Positions 33,628 through 43,599 of a DNA stretch of 64,000 bases are shown piece after piece. The stretch covers positions 1-64,000 of the forward strand of contig CBFGUW010000008.1 of NCBI GenBank assembly GCA_965652395.1, read 5' to 3'. Source of the stretch: Saccharospirillum sp965652395 (GTDB taxonomy: Bacteria > Pseudomonadota > Gammaproteobacteria > Pseudomonadales > Natronospirillaceae). The translations under genes were made by a program, and so were the position numbers. Numbering within the stretch: the stretch's first letter is position 1; each line of letters opens with the position of its first letter. A model generated the notes under the pieces. That model was not told the origin of the DNA. It made no database searches and worked only from the letters and a program-made list of their open reading frames with translations.

Positions 33628-34458
33628 TTAGTAGTAAACGCCCTGGATATCCAGAGAAGGTGCCTCACCGCCGATCCACTTGGCATACAGCTCATCGAAA
33701 CGGCCGCTGCGTACCTGACGGTTGATGAACAGGTTGAGGTAGTTGATCCAGCCGTACTCCTGGCGCAGGGTCATCATACCCACGTAGTCCGCACCGAAAG
33801 GAGCAACCGGTCCCAATTTCAAATCGCCATACTTACCTGATGAAATAACATTGGCAGCGGCGGTATCGGTAACGATCACGGCATCGACCTGACCTTGGGA
33901 AACCGCCAGGAAAGATTCGTTTTCGCTTTGGAAGGAAATGTAACGGCCTTTTGCGTCGGGCCAGTTCTCTTCTTTATAGGCAAGGAATTCGCTTTCGTAG
34001 GTGGTACCGACAGCGGCGCCAACACGGGCGTCTTTCAGCTCTTCCCAGCTGGTGATGGTGGAGCCGTCTTTCAGCAGCGCCTGGAACTGGAACACCATGT
34101 AAGGCACGGTGAAGCCGACGGTTTGGGCACGTTCAAGGGTGTCGGAGGAAGAGGCGATGGCGACATCGACCTTGCCTGAGATCAGTGCGGGAATCCGCTC
34201 CGCCCAGGTAACACCGACGACCTGATATTCAACGCCCATGGCACTGGCGAGATCGGCACACATATCAACGTCCATACCTACGGGTTCGTTGTTGCCGTCA
34301 CGGAAACCCATGGGAGGGAAATCCAGCACGACCGCACAGCGAACCGTACCTTTCGCCAGGACGTCATCGAGTTTATCGGCAGCGGCCTGGCCGGTGGTCA
34401 GGGCGACAGTACACAAAGCCAGGCACAGGGCCGAAGCACGTTTGACTAGGGTAATCAT
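33628..34458 (-). CDS. Periplasmic amino-acid-binding protein (family 3)
   Basis: The family 3 solute-binding protein (276 residues from this start) has a signal peptide (MITLVKRASALCLALCTVALTTGQAAA) and the typical lobes: RCAVVLDFPPMGFRDGNNEPVGMDVDMC near the N terminus, then IASSSDTLERAQTVGFTVPY and VGAAVGTTYESE. The start at 34458 gives the best signal peptide; an ATG six codons upstream is in frame but has no ribosome-binding site. As first gene of the ABC operon it sets specificity, probably for a polar or proline-like amino acid, given the adjacent chemoreceptor, putP and putA. Confidence 0.88.
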   Translation of the reverse strand: MITLVKRASALCLALCTVALTTGQAAADKLDDVLAKGTVRCAVVLDFPPMGFRDGNNEPVGMDVDMCADLASAMGVEYQVVGVTWAERIPALISGKVDVAIASSSDTLERAQTVGFTVPYMVFQFQALLKDGSTITSWEELKDARVGAAVGTTYESEFLAYKEENWPDAKGRYISFQSENESFLAVSQGQVDAVIVTDTAAANVISSGKYGDLKLGPVAPFGADYVGMMTLRQEYGWINYLNLFINRQVRSGRFDELYAKWIGGEAPSLDIQGVYY

Positions 34459-34835
34459 TTTTCTTGGGCTCTCCATTGGAAGTACTGGCCATAGGAAACC
34501 AACACCTCGGGATACAAGGATTATTTACGTATCGATATGGTGACGGCCGTCTCTAAGGACAGTATTTATCATTTTTATTGTGACCCCGAAGTTCCGAGAG
34601 ACAGGTATCGGGGACCACTTCTATAGTACCCAGCCCCATTTTGAAAAATTGATAAATCCTACGATAATTTTACGGAATCCTATCAAGATCACCCCAGTCT
34701 CTCTTGGAAGCGCATCCTTTCGCCTATTCTGACGAAGAGTCGCAGACATCTCGTTGCCAGCCGTTGGACCAGAACCCGACGTATTGAGTGACACAACCCC
34801 CTCAAAAGGGAGGCTTTCAGGAAGGTGGGACAATC
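34459..34835. other. Divergent intergenic region, ABC operon and chemoreceptor
   Basis: This stretch of about 375 bases holds the promoters of two divergent units. The middle is AT-rich (34505-34690), and TTGATAAATCC-type segments are present on the minus strand, but I cannot assign a definite promoter. No RNA gene or repeat is visible. Confidence 0.5.
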
Positions 34836-36680
34836 ATGACGTTGAATCTCGGTTTCAAACACAAACTGATGCTGATGATCATGCTGGCATTGAGTGGTTT
34901 TATTGCTCTGGGATTTCTATCCGTATCCACTTTGGGGAAAATGGTGGATGCCGCTCAATTAGTTGACCGTTTGAACAGCCAGCAGACACATTTGCACACC
35001 CTTCAGTTCGACCTGCTCTCCGAAACCACCCGACTTCGCCCTTCATCCTCTCCGGAAGACCTGACGGCATTGGTTGAGGAATACAATTCCATTCTGGCCC
35101 CTGGAGGCGCAGCCGGGCTTAATGAAGATACTTTCCTGATAGAACTGAAACTGTGGGTGGAAACCCGTCAGCACTGGCTGGAGCAATATCAGATATTGGG
35201 CACCCATCGTCAGGAGGGGTTACGCGGTGCTTTACAGGATAACGTCGATAGCATGGGTGAAAACATTTTCTCCATGTTCAAGGCTGAATTCGATGAGCTG
35301 GAACGCTCCGTGAGCCGGATGAACGATCAGGTTACACCGGCCAGCCTGCAACCGCTTCAGGCGTCACTGTCCGCTCTTACCCGGAAAGTCGATGAATTTG
35401 AGTTTAATGATCTCTATGGGGAGACATTAACCCAGATGAATGAACGCCTGATCGCGCTCGAAAACGCTGTTCATACACTGACCGAACTGGATGAACAGGC
35501 CAAACTCAGCCGCAACAGGCTTCTTGAACACGCCTCCATAAGCTTGAACCAATTGGACGAAAAACTGGCCGAGGCACGAAAAGCGGCCTCCACCACCACC
35601 CAGAGTGCCGAACAGTTGATCCTATTGTCGGGCTCAGGAATCGCCGCTTTGATCGTCGGTCTGTTGTGGATGGTGCGCCGCCAGGCTTCCAGAACACTGA
35701 GCGACACCATAGGCATCCTGAACCTGATTTCCGAAGGGGACCTGACCCAGCGCCTGGCTGTGAATGAATCCCGTAACGACGAGTTCGACCGGGTGGGTAA
35801 AGCAGTTAATCACCTGACCGAGACTCTGGCACAGGTCATTTCGGAAATCCAAACCGGTAATCAGTCACTCAGGCAAAGTGCTGGTGAACTCAGCGGCACC
35901 CTACATCGAATGGCAGAAGGCGTCACCTTGACCAGCGAACGCAGCGGTTCGGTTGCTACGGCTGTGGGTGAAATCACCAAAACTGTGCATTATATGGCCG
36001 AATCCACTACCGAAGCCCACCAACGCGCACTGAACGTATCGGATGCCGCCCAAACGGGAGGGGCCGTTATCACACGGGCGCTGAATTCATTGCAGGAACT
36101 CGAACAAACTTTCCAGTCCCTCGAAATAAAAACCAACGATCTCGAACGAGCCTCACTTAGTGTCGACAGCGTCATTGAAATCATCAACACTCTGGCCGAG
36201 CAGACCAATCTACTGGCACTGAATGCCGCGATCGAAGCGGCCCGCGCCGGTGAAGCCGGTCGGGGATTTTCCGTTGTCGCCGATGAAGTGCGCAACCTGG
36301 CTGAAAAAACCGTCGAGGCAACCAACCGTATTACCGGCATCATTAACGACATGAAGGCGCAGGTGCATCGGTTAATGGGCTCCATGGAGGAAGGCATCCG
36401 CCAGGTGGGCGACAGTCGTCAACAAGGTGATCAGGCTGCAGAGGAGATCGCACGAATCAAATCCCTGGTCGCTGACGTGACGGATTCCAACAGTCAGTTG
36501 GCTTCCAGTATCGAAGAAGTGGCACAAACCAGTGAAGTGATCAGTCAGGATATGGCCGATGTGGCCCATCACATCAGCGAAGCCGATACCCGTATTCAGG
36601 ATATTGGCGGTTTCTCCGATGGCGTCGCCAATCAGGCCCGCCGCCAACAGGAAATGACCCAGGGGTTTCGCTGCCGCTAA
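34836..36680 (+). CDS. Methyl-accepting chemotaxis protein
   Basis: The 614-residue transmembrane chemoreceptor has a first membrane helix (LMLMIMLALSGFIALGFLSV, residues about 10-30), a periplasmic helical sensing domain of about 230 residues rich in glutamine and leucine heptads, a second membrane helix near 270, a HAMP domain, and a cytoplasmic signalling coiled coil with the hairpin tip TLAEQTNLLALNAAIEAARAGEAGRGFSVVADEVR. The ATG at 34836 follows AAGGTGGGA. It is divergent from an amino-acid importer and beside putP and putA, so sensing of an amino acid is likely but unproven. No C-terminal CheR-tethering pentapeptide is present. Confidence 0.92.
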   Translation: MTLNLGFKHKLMLMIMLALSGFIALGFLSVSTLGKMVDAAQLVDRLNSQQTHLHTLQFDLLSETTRLRPSSSPEDLTALVEEYNSILAPGGAAGLNEDTFLIELKLWVETRQHWLEQYQILGTHRQEGLRGALQDNVDSMGENIFSMFKAEFDELERSVSRMNDQVTPASLQPLQASLSALTRKVDEFEFNDLYGETLTQMNERLIALENAVHTLTELDEQAKLSRNRLLEHASISLNQLDEKLAEARKAASTTTQSAEQLILLSGSGIAALIVGLLWMVRRQASRTLSDTIGILNLISEGDLTQRLAVNESRNDEFDRVGKAVNHLTETLAQVISEIQTGNQSLRQSAGELSGTLHRMAEGVTLTSERSGSVATAVGEITKTVHYMAESTTEAHQRALNVSDAAQTGGAVITRALNSLQELEQTFQSLEIKTNDLERASLSVDSVIEIINTLAEQTNLLALNAAIEAARAGEAGRGFSVVADEVRNLAEKTVEATNRITGIINDMKAQVHRLMGSMEEGIRQVGDSRQQGDQAAEEIARIKSLVADVTDSNSQLASSIEEVAQTSEVISQDMADVAHHISEADTRIQDIGGFSDGVANQARRQQEMTQGFRCR

Positions 36681-36704
36681 TAAAAAGCCCCGCATAAGCG
36701 GGGC
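36680..36704 (-). terminator. Intrinsic terminator of putP
   Basis: GCCCCGC and GCGGGGC form a 7-base stem with an ATAA loop (36687-36704); on the minus strand five T residues follow. It is 16 bases past the putP stop and abuts the stop of the convergent chemoreceptor gene. Confidence 0.92.
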
Positions 36705-36719
36705 CGGGCAGCACAGCGG

Positions 36720-38180
36720 TTAACCATTCACTTCCTGGAACTTCAATTCCATTTCGCGGGAAGGCTCCGCCGTCATAACACTGACCAGGACAATAGCCAG
36801 GGTGGCCAGAATAAAGCCAGGTACGATTTCATACACATCGAACCAGCCACCGGTCAGTTGTTTCCATACCACCACGGTAATGCCACCAACAATAATACCG
36901 GCCAGGCAACCGAAGCGGTTCATTCGCGGCCAATACAAAGACAGGATAACGACCGGCCCGAAAGCGGCGCCAAAACCGGCCCAGGCGTAGGACACCAGGC
37001 CCAGAACGGAACTGTCCGGATTCAGCGCCAGGAACCAGGCTACAACGGCGATAACCACCACCGCCAGGCGACCGATATTCACCAGAGACTTGGGATCGGC
37101 ATCCTTGTTGAAGATGGACTTGTAAAAATCCTCTGTCAGAGCCGAAGATGACACCAGCAATTGGGAATCCGCCGTGGACATAATGGCTGCCAGGATCGCC
37201 GCCAGCAATATCCCCGCGACCAACGGATGGAACAACGCCTGCACCAGTTCGATGAAGACCGTCTCGCCATCGGCAAGGCCCGTTTCAAAGTAACCGTTAC
37301 CGGCAACGCCCACCATCAAAGCACCCGCCATGCCGATGAACGTCCAGGTCACCGCGATGCGCCGGGCGGTTTTAACCTCGGCTCGGTCTTTAATGCCTTT
37401 GAAACGCGCCAGGATGTGCGGCTGACCAAAATAACCAAGACCCCAGGCAAGTGAAGACACGATGCCCAGCAACCCCAAGGTTGAACCATCCGGGTTGGTG
37501 AACAGACTCAGCATGTTCGGGTTTTTGGCTTCCAATATCGCAACCGGGCCTTCGCCTACCACACCAAAAGCCGTGATCGGGACAATCACCAAAGCGGCCG
37601 CCATCAGCAGGCCCTGTACCAGATCCGTCCAGGAAACAGCGAGATAACCACCGAAGAGGGTATAGGAGACCACGGCCACAGTGCCAATGGTGACAGCAAT
37701 GGTGTAATCCAGACCAAATACGGATTCAAAAAGTTTGCCACCCGCTACAAGACCGGAACTGGTATAGAACAGGAAGAACAGCAAAATAAAGAAAGCCGCA
37801 ATGGCGCGAATCGCTACCGTATCTTCGAAACGATTGCTGAAATATTCCGGCAGAGTCAATGAGTCGTTGGCGGCCTGAGAATAGCTGCGCAGACGCGGTG
37901 CCACCACCAGCCAATTAATATAGGTGCCGACCAGAAGGCCAATGGCGATCCACGAGGCACCCAGACCGGACGCGTACATGGCCCCCGGCAAACCCAGCAG
38001 CAACCAACCGGACATGTCCGAGGCACCGGCGGACAACGCCGAAGGCCAGGCACCGAGGGAGCGCCCGCCCAGAATGTAATCCGATAGATCGTTGGTGCGA
38101 CGATACGCCCAGACACCAATCCAAAGCATCAGCCCCAGATAAGCGATGAAGGTCAAGCTGACCGCAAAAGTATTGCTCAT
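36720..38180 (-). CDS. putP: Sodium/proline symporter
   Basis: PutP imports proline with sodium. The 486-residue protein belongs to the sodium/solute symporter family, with about thirteen helices, the signature GGRSLGAWPSALSAGASDMSGWLLLGLPG near residue 40 (sodium and proline site) and ILAAILAAIMSTADSQLLVSSSALTEDFYK near residue 325. The ATG at 38180 is preceded by GGAGAGAG; a TTG four codons upstream overlaps that site. It reads in the same direction as putA but is separated by about 180 bases containing a GC hairpin at 38327-38351, so it may have its own promoter. Proline taken up feeds PutA for nitrogen and carbon. Confidence 0.95.
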   Translation of the reverse strand: MSNTFAVSLTFIAYLGLMLWIGVWAYRRTNDLSDYILGGRSLGAWPSALSAGASDMSGWLLLGLPGAMYASGLGASWIAIGLLVGTYINWLVVAPRLRSYSQAANDSLTLPEYFSNRFEDTVAIRAIAAFFILLFFLFYTSSGLVAGGKLFESVFGLDYTIAVTIGTVAVVSYTLFGGYLAVSWTDLVQGLLMAAALVIVPITAFGVVGEGPVAILEAKNPNMLSLFTNPDGSTLGLLGIVSSLAWGLGYFGQPHILARFKGIKDRAEVKTARRIAVTWTFIGMAGALMVGVAGNGYFETGLADGETVFIELVQALFHPLVAGILLAAILAAIMSTADSQLLVSSSALTEDFYKSIFNKDADPKSLVNIGRLAVVVIAVVAWFLALNPDSSVLGLVSYAWAGFGAAFGPVVILSLYWPRMNRFGCLAGIIVGGITVVVWKQLTGGWFDVYEIVPGFILATLAIVLVSVMTAEPSREMELKFQEVNG

Positions 38181-38364
38181 AGCTCTCTCCAAGATTTGTA
38201 ATTGTTTTGATGGGTTATTTCAGTGAATACACATCTTTTTGACTACGCCCGGCAGCAACGCCGCTGGGGTATTAAGTCGGGCACAGCAACCACTTCTTCC
38301 GAAGAGGTCCACCCGAACTGAAGTGCGCGGCGGGCGAACACCGCCTGCCGCGACTTGGGATTTT

Positions 38365-41300
38365 TTAATCGTCGGTTTCCAGCGACAGGAGCGTAGCGTT
38401 GCCACCCACCGCTGTGGTGTTGATGGTGCGAACCCGCTCGGTCGCGAACCGTTTGATGTAGTTCGGCCCACCGGCCTTCGGACCAGTCCCGGACAGGCCG
38501 CGACCACCGAAAGGCTGAACGCCCACCACCGCACCAATCTGATTACGGTTGATGTAGCAGTTACCCACCCGCACGCGGGATTCAATGTAAGCCGCCGTTG
38601 CTTCATTGCGGCTATGAATGCCCAGCGTCAAACCGTAACCGGTCCGGTTGATGTCAGCGATGACCTGGTCCAGATCGCGCGCTTTGAATCGCAATACGTG
38701 GAGAATAGGCCCGAATTGTTCCCGGCCTAATTCGTCGATGCTGTTAATGCCAATCGCCACCGGGGGTAGGAAGTGCCCATTGGCTGTGTGTTGACCGAGT
38801 TGTGCTTCAGCCAGAACCCGGTCCTTGGCACGCCATCCTTCAATGTAATCGCTGAGGGATTTCCGCGCTTCTTCGTCAATAACCGGGCCGCAATCCGTCT
38901 CATAATTCTGCGGATTGCCAATCTCCAACCGTGATAAGGCACCTCGAATTAACTGGATAATACGGTCGGCGATGTCTTCCTGCACGCACAAAACACGCAA
39001 GGCGGAACAACGCTGCCCTGCACTGGCAAAAGCGGACTGCATGACATCGGCCACCACCTGTTCGGGCAGAGCCGTTGAATCGACAATCATCGCGTTTTGG
39101 CCACCGGTTTCCGCGATGAAAGTCGGCAGCGCACCGGAACGCCCGGCCAGAGTACGGTTGATGATATGGGCCGTCTCCGTGGAACCGGTAAAGGCAACGC
39201 CTACCAGGCGTTCATCATTGAGAATGGCATTGCCGATGGTTGCGCCGTCGCCCGGCAGGAAGTGCAAGGCCTCGCCCGGTACGCCCGCTTCATGGAACAA
39301 CTCGATCGCACGACCGGCGACCAGAGAGGTTTGCTCAGCCGGTTTCGCCAGTACAGTATTCCCAGCCACCAAAGCCGCACAGATCTGCCCGGTAAAAATC
39401 GCCAAAGGGAAGTTCCAGGGGCTGATACACAAAAATACACCACGGCCTTCATAATAATGCTCGTTGCTTTCACCGGTTGGGCCAGGCAACAAGGTCGGCT
39501 CGTTCATGGTATTACGCGCCTGCAGAGCGTAGTACCGACAGAAATCAACCGCTTCGCGCACCTCATCGATGCTATCCTGCAGGGATTTACCCGCTTCGCG
39601 GGCACACAACGCCATCAATTCAGCGGTATGTTCTTCAAGCAAATCACCGAGTCTATCCAGACAGGCCGCGCGTTTAACCGCAGGCGTCTTGTTCCAGGCA
39701 AACCAGGCGGCATCGGCTTTCGCCAGGGCATCACGCGCCTGCTCCGGCTGCGTCCAATGCACCTGACCGACGGTCTTGCGGGTGTCGAAAGGGCTGGTCA
39801 CGGTTTTGACGATGTCCGTTGCGGTTGAGACACCGGCAATCAGAGGTTTCATCGTCCATTGTCGATCATCGAAGGCGGCTAAGTTTTCCAACAGGGGCTC
39901 CCGTTCAAAGGCGACGTTCAAGTTGTAACCCTGGGAATTACGGCGCGCTTCGCCGTAAATCTCCGAGGGACGAGGAATTTTCGGGTTGCGATACACCGGG
40001 CGGCTCTTAGCCAGCTCAACCGGCGAAGACACCAGATCGCCAATGGGCGTTTTGGCGTCCACCAAACGATGCACAAACGAAGAGTTCGCGCCGTTTTCCA
40101 ACAGACGACGCACCAGATAGGGCAGCAGATCCTTATGGGCGCCAACGGGAGCGTAGATACGGACGCGCGGATTCTCCTCAGCCAACAAGGTGTCGTAAAG
40201 CGCATCGCCCATACCGTGCAGACGCTGGAATTCGAACTCACGTGACCGGTATTCATGCGACAGTTCAATAATGCTGGCAACCGTATGGGCGTTGTGCGTC
40301 GCGAACTGCGGATAGATAGCGCCATCGACCAGGTCACTCATCAAAAAGCGGGCGCACACCAGATAAGACACATCGGTATTTTCCTTGCGCGTGAATACCG
40401 GATAATCCGCCAGGCCCAACACCTGGGCGTGCTTCACTTCAGTATCCCAATAAGCGCCCTTGACCAAACGAATCGGAATGACATCACCCTGCTCTTTCGC
40501 CAACGCCGTGAGATAACCCAACACCGCCAACGCGCGCTTGGAGTAGGCCTGAATCACCAAGCCGAAATTACCCCAGCCTTTGGCAGCGTCACTGCGATAC
40601 ACAATTTCAAACAAACGCAGAGACAACTCCAACCGATCCATCTCTTCAGCATCGATGGTAATGCCCACGCCCAACTCGCGAGCCTCGCGCACCAACTGGG
40701 AAACGCGCTCGGCCAACTCGATCATCACCCATTCCTGATGGGATTCCTCATAACGCGGATGCAACGCCGACAACTTGATGGAAATAGTCGGCTTGGGTGC
40801 CTTATCACCCCACTCATCCATCCGCTCACCGAGTGTTTGCACCGCCTGACGGTAGGATTGAAAATACCGCTCCGCATCCGGATCGGTAAAAGCCGCCTCG
40901 CCCAGCATGTCATAGGAATAGGTGTAGCCTTTCTTGCGATAGGACTTACCATTTTTGATCGCCTCTTTAATCGAGCGACCCAAAACAAACTGCTTACCCA
41001 TAATCCGCATCGCCTGATGCATAGCGGCACGAATCACCGGTTCACCAGCCCGGTTGATCAGTTTTGACAGCAAATTCGCCGGCGACGTCTCGCGGCTATC
41101 CAAAGACGTCACCTTCCCCGTCAGCATCAACCCCCAGGTAGAGGCATTCACCAACAGAGAGTCGGACTTACCCATATGCTCTTTCCAATCCGCAACCGAC
41201 AGCTTGTCGCGAATCAGATCATCCGCCGTATCCGGATCCGGCACGCGCATCAGCGCCTCGGCCAGACACATCAGAATCACGCCCTCTTCGTTATCCAGGC

Positions 41301-41550
41301 TGTATTGCTGCAGCAGCTTATCGACCGCATGGGCGACATCCCCTTCGTCCCGAACCTTTTCCACAATGCGGCGAGCTGTTTTTTCCACATTTCGACGACT
41401 GTCGGGCGTCGGTTCCGCCAGCTCAACCAACTGCGACATATACTCGTCTTCCTCGACGGCATATTGGTTGACGATAAATTGGAACCAGTCCGCCGGGGCC
41501 AGATTGGCATAGTCCCCGGAGAACACGCGGGAGGCATCAAACTGAGTCAT
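38365..41550 (-). CDS. putA: Bifunctional proline dehydrogenase / P5C dehydrogenase without DNA-binding domain
   Basis: PutA oxidises proline to glutamate in two channelled steps. The 1061-residue protein has an alpha-helical arm (residues about 1-150), an FAD-dependent proline dehydrogenase barrel (about 170-480, with TIDAEEMDRLELSLRLFE and IRLVKGAYWDTE, then RIYAPVGAHKDLL) and an aldehyde dehydrogenase domain (about 560-1040, general base glutamate in FIAETGGQNAMI, catalytic cysteine near 849 in SAGQRCSALRVL). It lacks the N-terminal ribbon-helix-helix domain of E. coli-type PutA, so it cannot repress its own operon directly. The adjacent AraC gene is the obvious candidate regulator. Confidence 0.96.
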   Translation of the reverse strand: MTQFDASRVFSGDYANLAPADWFQFIVNQYAVEEDEYMSQLVELAEPTPDSRRNVEKTARRIVEKVRDEGDVAHAVDKLLQQYSLDNEEGVILMCLAEALMRVPDPDTADDLIRDKLSVADWKEHMGKSDSLLVNASTWGLMLTGKVTSLDSRETSPANLLSKLINRAGEPVIRAAMHQAMRIMGKQFVLGRSIKEAIKNGKSYRKKGYTYSYDMLGEAAFTDPDAERYFQSYRQAVQTLGERMDEWGDKAPKPTISIKLSALHPRYEESHQEWVMIELAERVSQLVREARELGVGITIDAEEMDRLELSLRLFEIVYRSDAAKGWGNFGLVIQAYSKRALAVLGYLTALAKEQGDVIPIRLVKGAYWDTEVKHAQVLGLADYPVFTRKENTDVSYLVCARFLMSDLVDGAIYPQFATHNAHTVASIIELSHEYRSREFEFQRLHGMGDALYDTLLAEENPRVRIYAPVGAHKDLLPYLVRRLLENGANSSFVHRLVDAKTPIGDLVSSPVELAKSRPVYRNPKIPRPSEIYGEARRNSQGYNLNVAFEREPLLENLAAFDDRQWTMKPLIAGVSTATDIVKTVTSPFDTRKTVGQVHWTQPEQARDALAKADAAWFAWNKTPAVKRAACLDRLGDLLEEHTAELMALCAREAGKSLQDSIDEVREAVDFCRYYALQARNTMNEPTLLPGPTGESNEHYYEGRGVFLCISPWNFPLAIFTGQICAALVAGNTVLAKPAEQTSLVAGRAIELFHEAGVPGEALHFLPGDGATIGNAILNDERLVGVAFTGSTETAHIINRTLAGRSGALPTFIAETGGQNAMIVDSTALPEQVVADVMQSAFASAGQRCSALRVLCVQEDIADRIIQLIRGALSRLEIGNPQNYETDCGPVIDEEARKSLSDYIEGWRAKDRVLAEAQLGQHTANGHFLPPVAIGINSIDELGREQFGPILHVLRFKARDLDQVIADINRTGYGLTLGIHSRNEATAAYIESRVRVGNCYINRNQIGAVVGVQPFGGRGLSGTGPKAGGPNYIKRFATERVRTINTTAVGGNATLLSLETDD

Positions 41551-41713
41551 CTATAACCTGCCTGTTGATTGTTATTGGTGCATTCTGCAAAACATAACCG
41601 CCACGCCCGGGCGGCGGCTTGCTAAAAACATCGGACTTTTTGTGAAAAAATCCGGCGTTATCTCAGGCAATCAAGGTAGTCGATATGAGGAAAATGGGTA
41701 TTCAGGCGGGAAA

Positions 41714-42502
41714 TCAGTGTGCCAGCGGCTTACGCTTACGCACCTGACCCGGGGACAGGCCATATTGATTCTTCACGGCGTGAGTCAGCGCACTTTGGCT
41801 GCTGAAGCCGGTTTCCAGCGCGATATCGGCAATGGATTGCGACGAACACTGCAGCAACCAAACCGCCTGGTCGAGCCTGTGCTTCATCACATACTGGTAG
41901 GGCGTCATGCCGGTCACCTGGCGGAAACGCAAATGGAACTGGCTAACACTCATGTGGCATGCCTCGGCCATATCCGTAACCGAGACCTTATCCTGCAGGC
42001 GTTGTTGAATCAGATGATCGATCCGCTTGATATCGAACCGACCCGGATTATCGTGGGAGGGCAGCGACGAACCGGTCAACCGCTGATACAGGCTGTGCAA
42101 CAGCAACGCACTCACATGCTGCTGCATGTGCAGATCGGCGCCATACTGGTCGATCTCCCGCGCCATCGCGGTCAACAGGCCACCGAATTGGGAGTCCAGC
42201 CTGAAATAGAAGGGTTTATCGAACAGGCGGCTGATCATTTCCCGGTCGATTCGCGAGTCCACAGCGGTCTCTAGATCGATATCCAGCACCACCATGCGAT
42301 TGTCACCCAACCCCTGAAAGGCGTGTGAACACTCCGTCGGAACCAGGCAGCCCGCGCCCAGAATCAAATTATCACCACCCTTGCCTTCCAGCTCGAAAGC
42401 CGCTTCGCCCTCGAACCCCAGCACAACCTGATGGTGCTTATGATGATGCCGATCGCCGCTCAGCGGCATTTGAGCCAAACGACTCAATCCACCCAACCAC
42501 AT
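41714..42502 (-). CDS. AraC-family regulator next to putA
   Basis: The 262-residue protein has an N-terminal histidine-rich cupin segment (GDRHHHKHHQVVLGFEG near residue 17) and a C-terminal AraC DNA-binding domain (VSVTDMAEACHMSVSQFHLRFRQVTGMTPYQYVMKHRLDQA and IADIALETGFSSQSALTHAVKNQYGLSPGQ). It is located upstream of putA on the same strand, 163 bases from the putA start, and is paralogous to the AraC protein at 30718-31485. Since PutA lacks a repressor domain, control of proline catabolism by this protein is a reasonable inference. Confidence 0.88.
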   Translation of the reverse strand: MWLGGLSRLAQMPLSGDRHHHKHHQVVLGFEGEAAFELEGKGGDNLILGAGCLVPTECSHAFQGLGDNRMVVLDIDLETAVDSRIDREMISRLFDKPFYFRLDSQFGGLLTAMAREIDQYGADLHMQQHVSALLLHSLYQRLTGSSLPSHDNPGRFDIKRIDHLIQQRLQDKVSVTDMAEACHMSVSQFHLRFRQVTGMTPYQYVMKHRLDQAVWLLQCSSQSIADIALETGFSSQSALTHAVKNQYGLSPGQVRKRKPLAH

Positions 42503-42794
42503 AGCTCGCTCCCGGTACTCCGACTTCCCCGCATGGCAGGCCCTTCAACCGTCAGATACAACAGTTGACGCCATACAATACCTAGCGGCCGATCATTTGC
42601 CAAGCAACAGCGGTCGAAGACCGCCTGATTCAAACGTTTGTTTAAATGCACCGATCTGCACCAAAAAGCAGCCAACTTCGCGCGTTTCACCGCCCTCCTG
42701 CACCCTGATCGAGCAGAAAACAGCGGCCGAATGCTTCGATATTGGGCACGCCGATTGCTCAACAGATTCAGTCAAGTATGAGTTTCGCCCAAGG
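42503..42794. other. Intergenic region upstream of AraC gene
   Basis: No gene is supported here. Together with element R3 (42795-42908) and the short stretch to 43012 it makes a 510-base gap between divergent araC and nasT. A TTTGTTTAAATG stretch near 42638 is the only AT-rich segment. I see no convincing promoter motif. Confidence 0.5.
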
Positions 42795-42908
42795 CTAGCA
42801 TCGGAGCCGGGGGTGCTCATCCAGGGTGGTTCGCAGCAAGGATGCTGCGATCCAGGCCCCAGGGATGGGTCCACGCCGACCCTGGATGAGCACCCCCGGC
42901 TTCGATGC
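42795..42908 (+). repeat. Palindromic element R3
   Basis: Arms at 42798-42826 and 42880-42908 pair at 28 of 29 positions, the exception being a G-U wobble in RNA. The core, 42827-42879, is 53 bases with the GCAGCAAGGATGCTGC hairpin and a second CCCC...GGG stem. CTAG at 42795-42798 overlaps the first arm base. It sits about 105 bases upstream of nasT. Confidence 0.92.
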
Positions 42909-43012
42909 GGGTTCTCGGCAACAAAAGCTTGTATCGATACAGAGCAATGAGAGGCGTAGAAACGCCCGATCTCTGATGTTTGTCAACGACCTTCGAGCTC
43001 AGATAGGCATAC

Positions 43013-43579
43013 ATGAATATATTGGTCATCGATAACCAGCCCGAACGGGCCAAGGTTATAGAGGAAGCGTTAACCGGGATTGGCCACTCGGTCGTCATAC
43101 GCACCCCGGATCAGACCCGGATCCACCAACTGGTGGCATCCTTCCAACCGGATGTAGTCATCGTCGACGCCCAATCCCCCGATCGCGACATGCTGGAGGA
43201 CGTAGCCCTCACCTCCGACCGCAACCCACGCCCCATCATCTTCTTCGCCGAAGACGACGACTCCGAAGTCATCCGCCAGTCCATCGAAGCAGGCGTCAGC
43301 GCCTACATCGTCGACGGCCTCCAACCCGAACGCGTCAACACCATCATCAAAGTCGCCATCTCCCGTTTCGAAGCCTTCCAATCCCTACGCGGCGAACTGA
43401 AAAAAACCCGAGACGAACTCGCCGACCGAAAAGTGATCGACCGCGCCAAGGGCCTGCTCATGAAACACCGCAACTGCGACGAAGAAGCCGCCTTCAGCGC
43501 CATGCGCAAAATGGCCATGAACAAAAGTGTACGCATGGTCGAAATCGCCCACGACGTCATCACCCTGTTTGAATCCTGA
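43013..43579 (+). CDS. nasT: ANTAR-domain response regulator, nitrate antiterminator NasT
   Basis: NasT binds leader RNA of nitrate assimilation operons and prevents formation of the terminator. The 188-residue protein has a receiver-like domain (residues 1-120, aspartate in DVVIVDAQSPD) and a C-terminal ANTAR domain (ADRKVIDRAKGLLMKHRNCDEEAAFSAMRKMAMNKSVRM) for RNA binding. It is followed after 20 bases by nasS, whose product sequesters NasT when nitrate is absent. The two terminator-bearing leaders at 44990-45209 and 54019-54179 are the obvious targets. Confidence 0.93.
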   Translation: MNILVIDNQPERAKVIEEALTGIGHSVVIRTPDQTRIHQLVASFQPDVVIVDAQSPDRDMLEDVALTSDRNPRPIIFFAEDDDSEVIRQSIEAGVSAYIVDGLQPERVNTIIKVAISRFEAFQSLRGELKKTRDELADRKVIDRAKGLLMKHRNCDEEAAFSAMRKMAMNKSVRMVEIAHDVITLFES

Positions 43580-43599
43580 CACCCTATTCCGAGGACAGC

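Noticed and set aside
38365..41550. PutA as autorepressor of putP/putA
   Set aside because: The protein begins directly with the helical arm and lacks an N-terminal ribbon-helix-helix domain.
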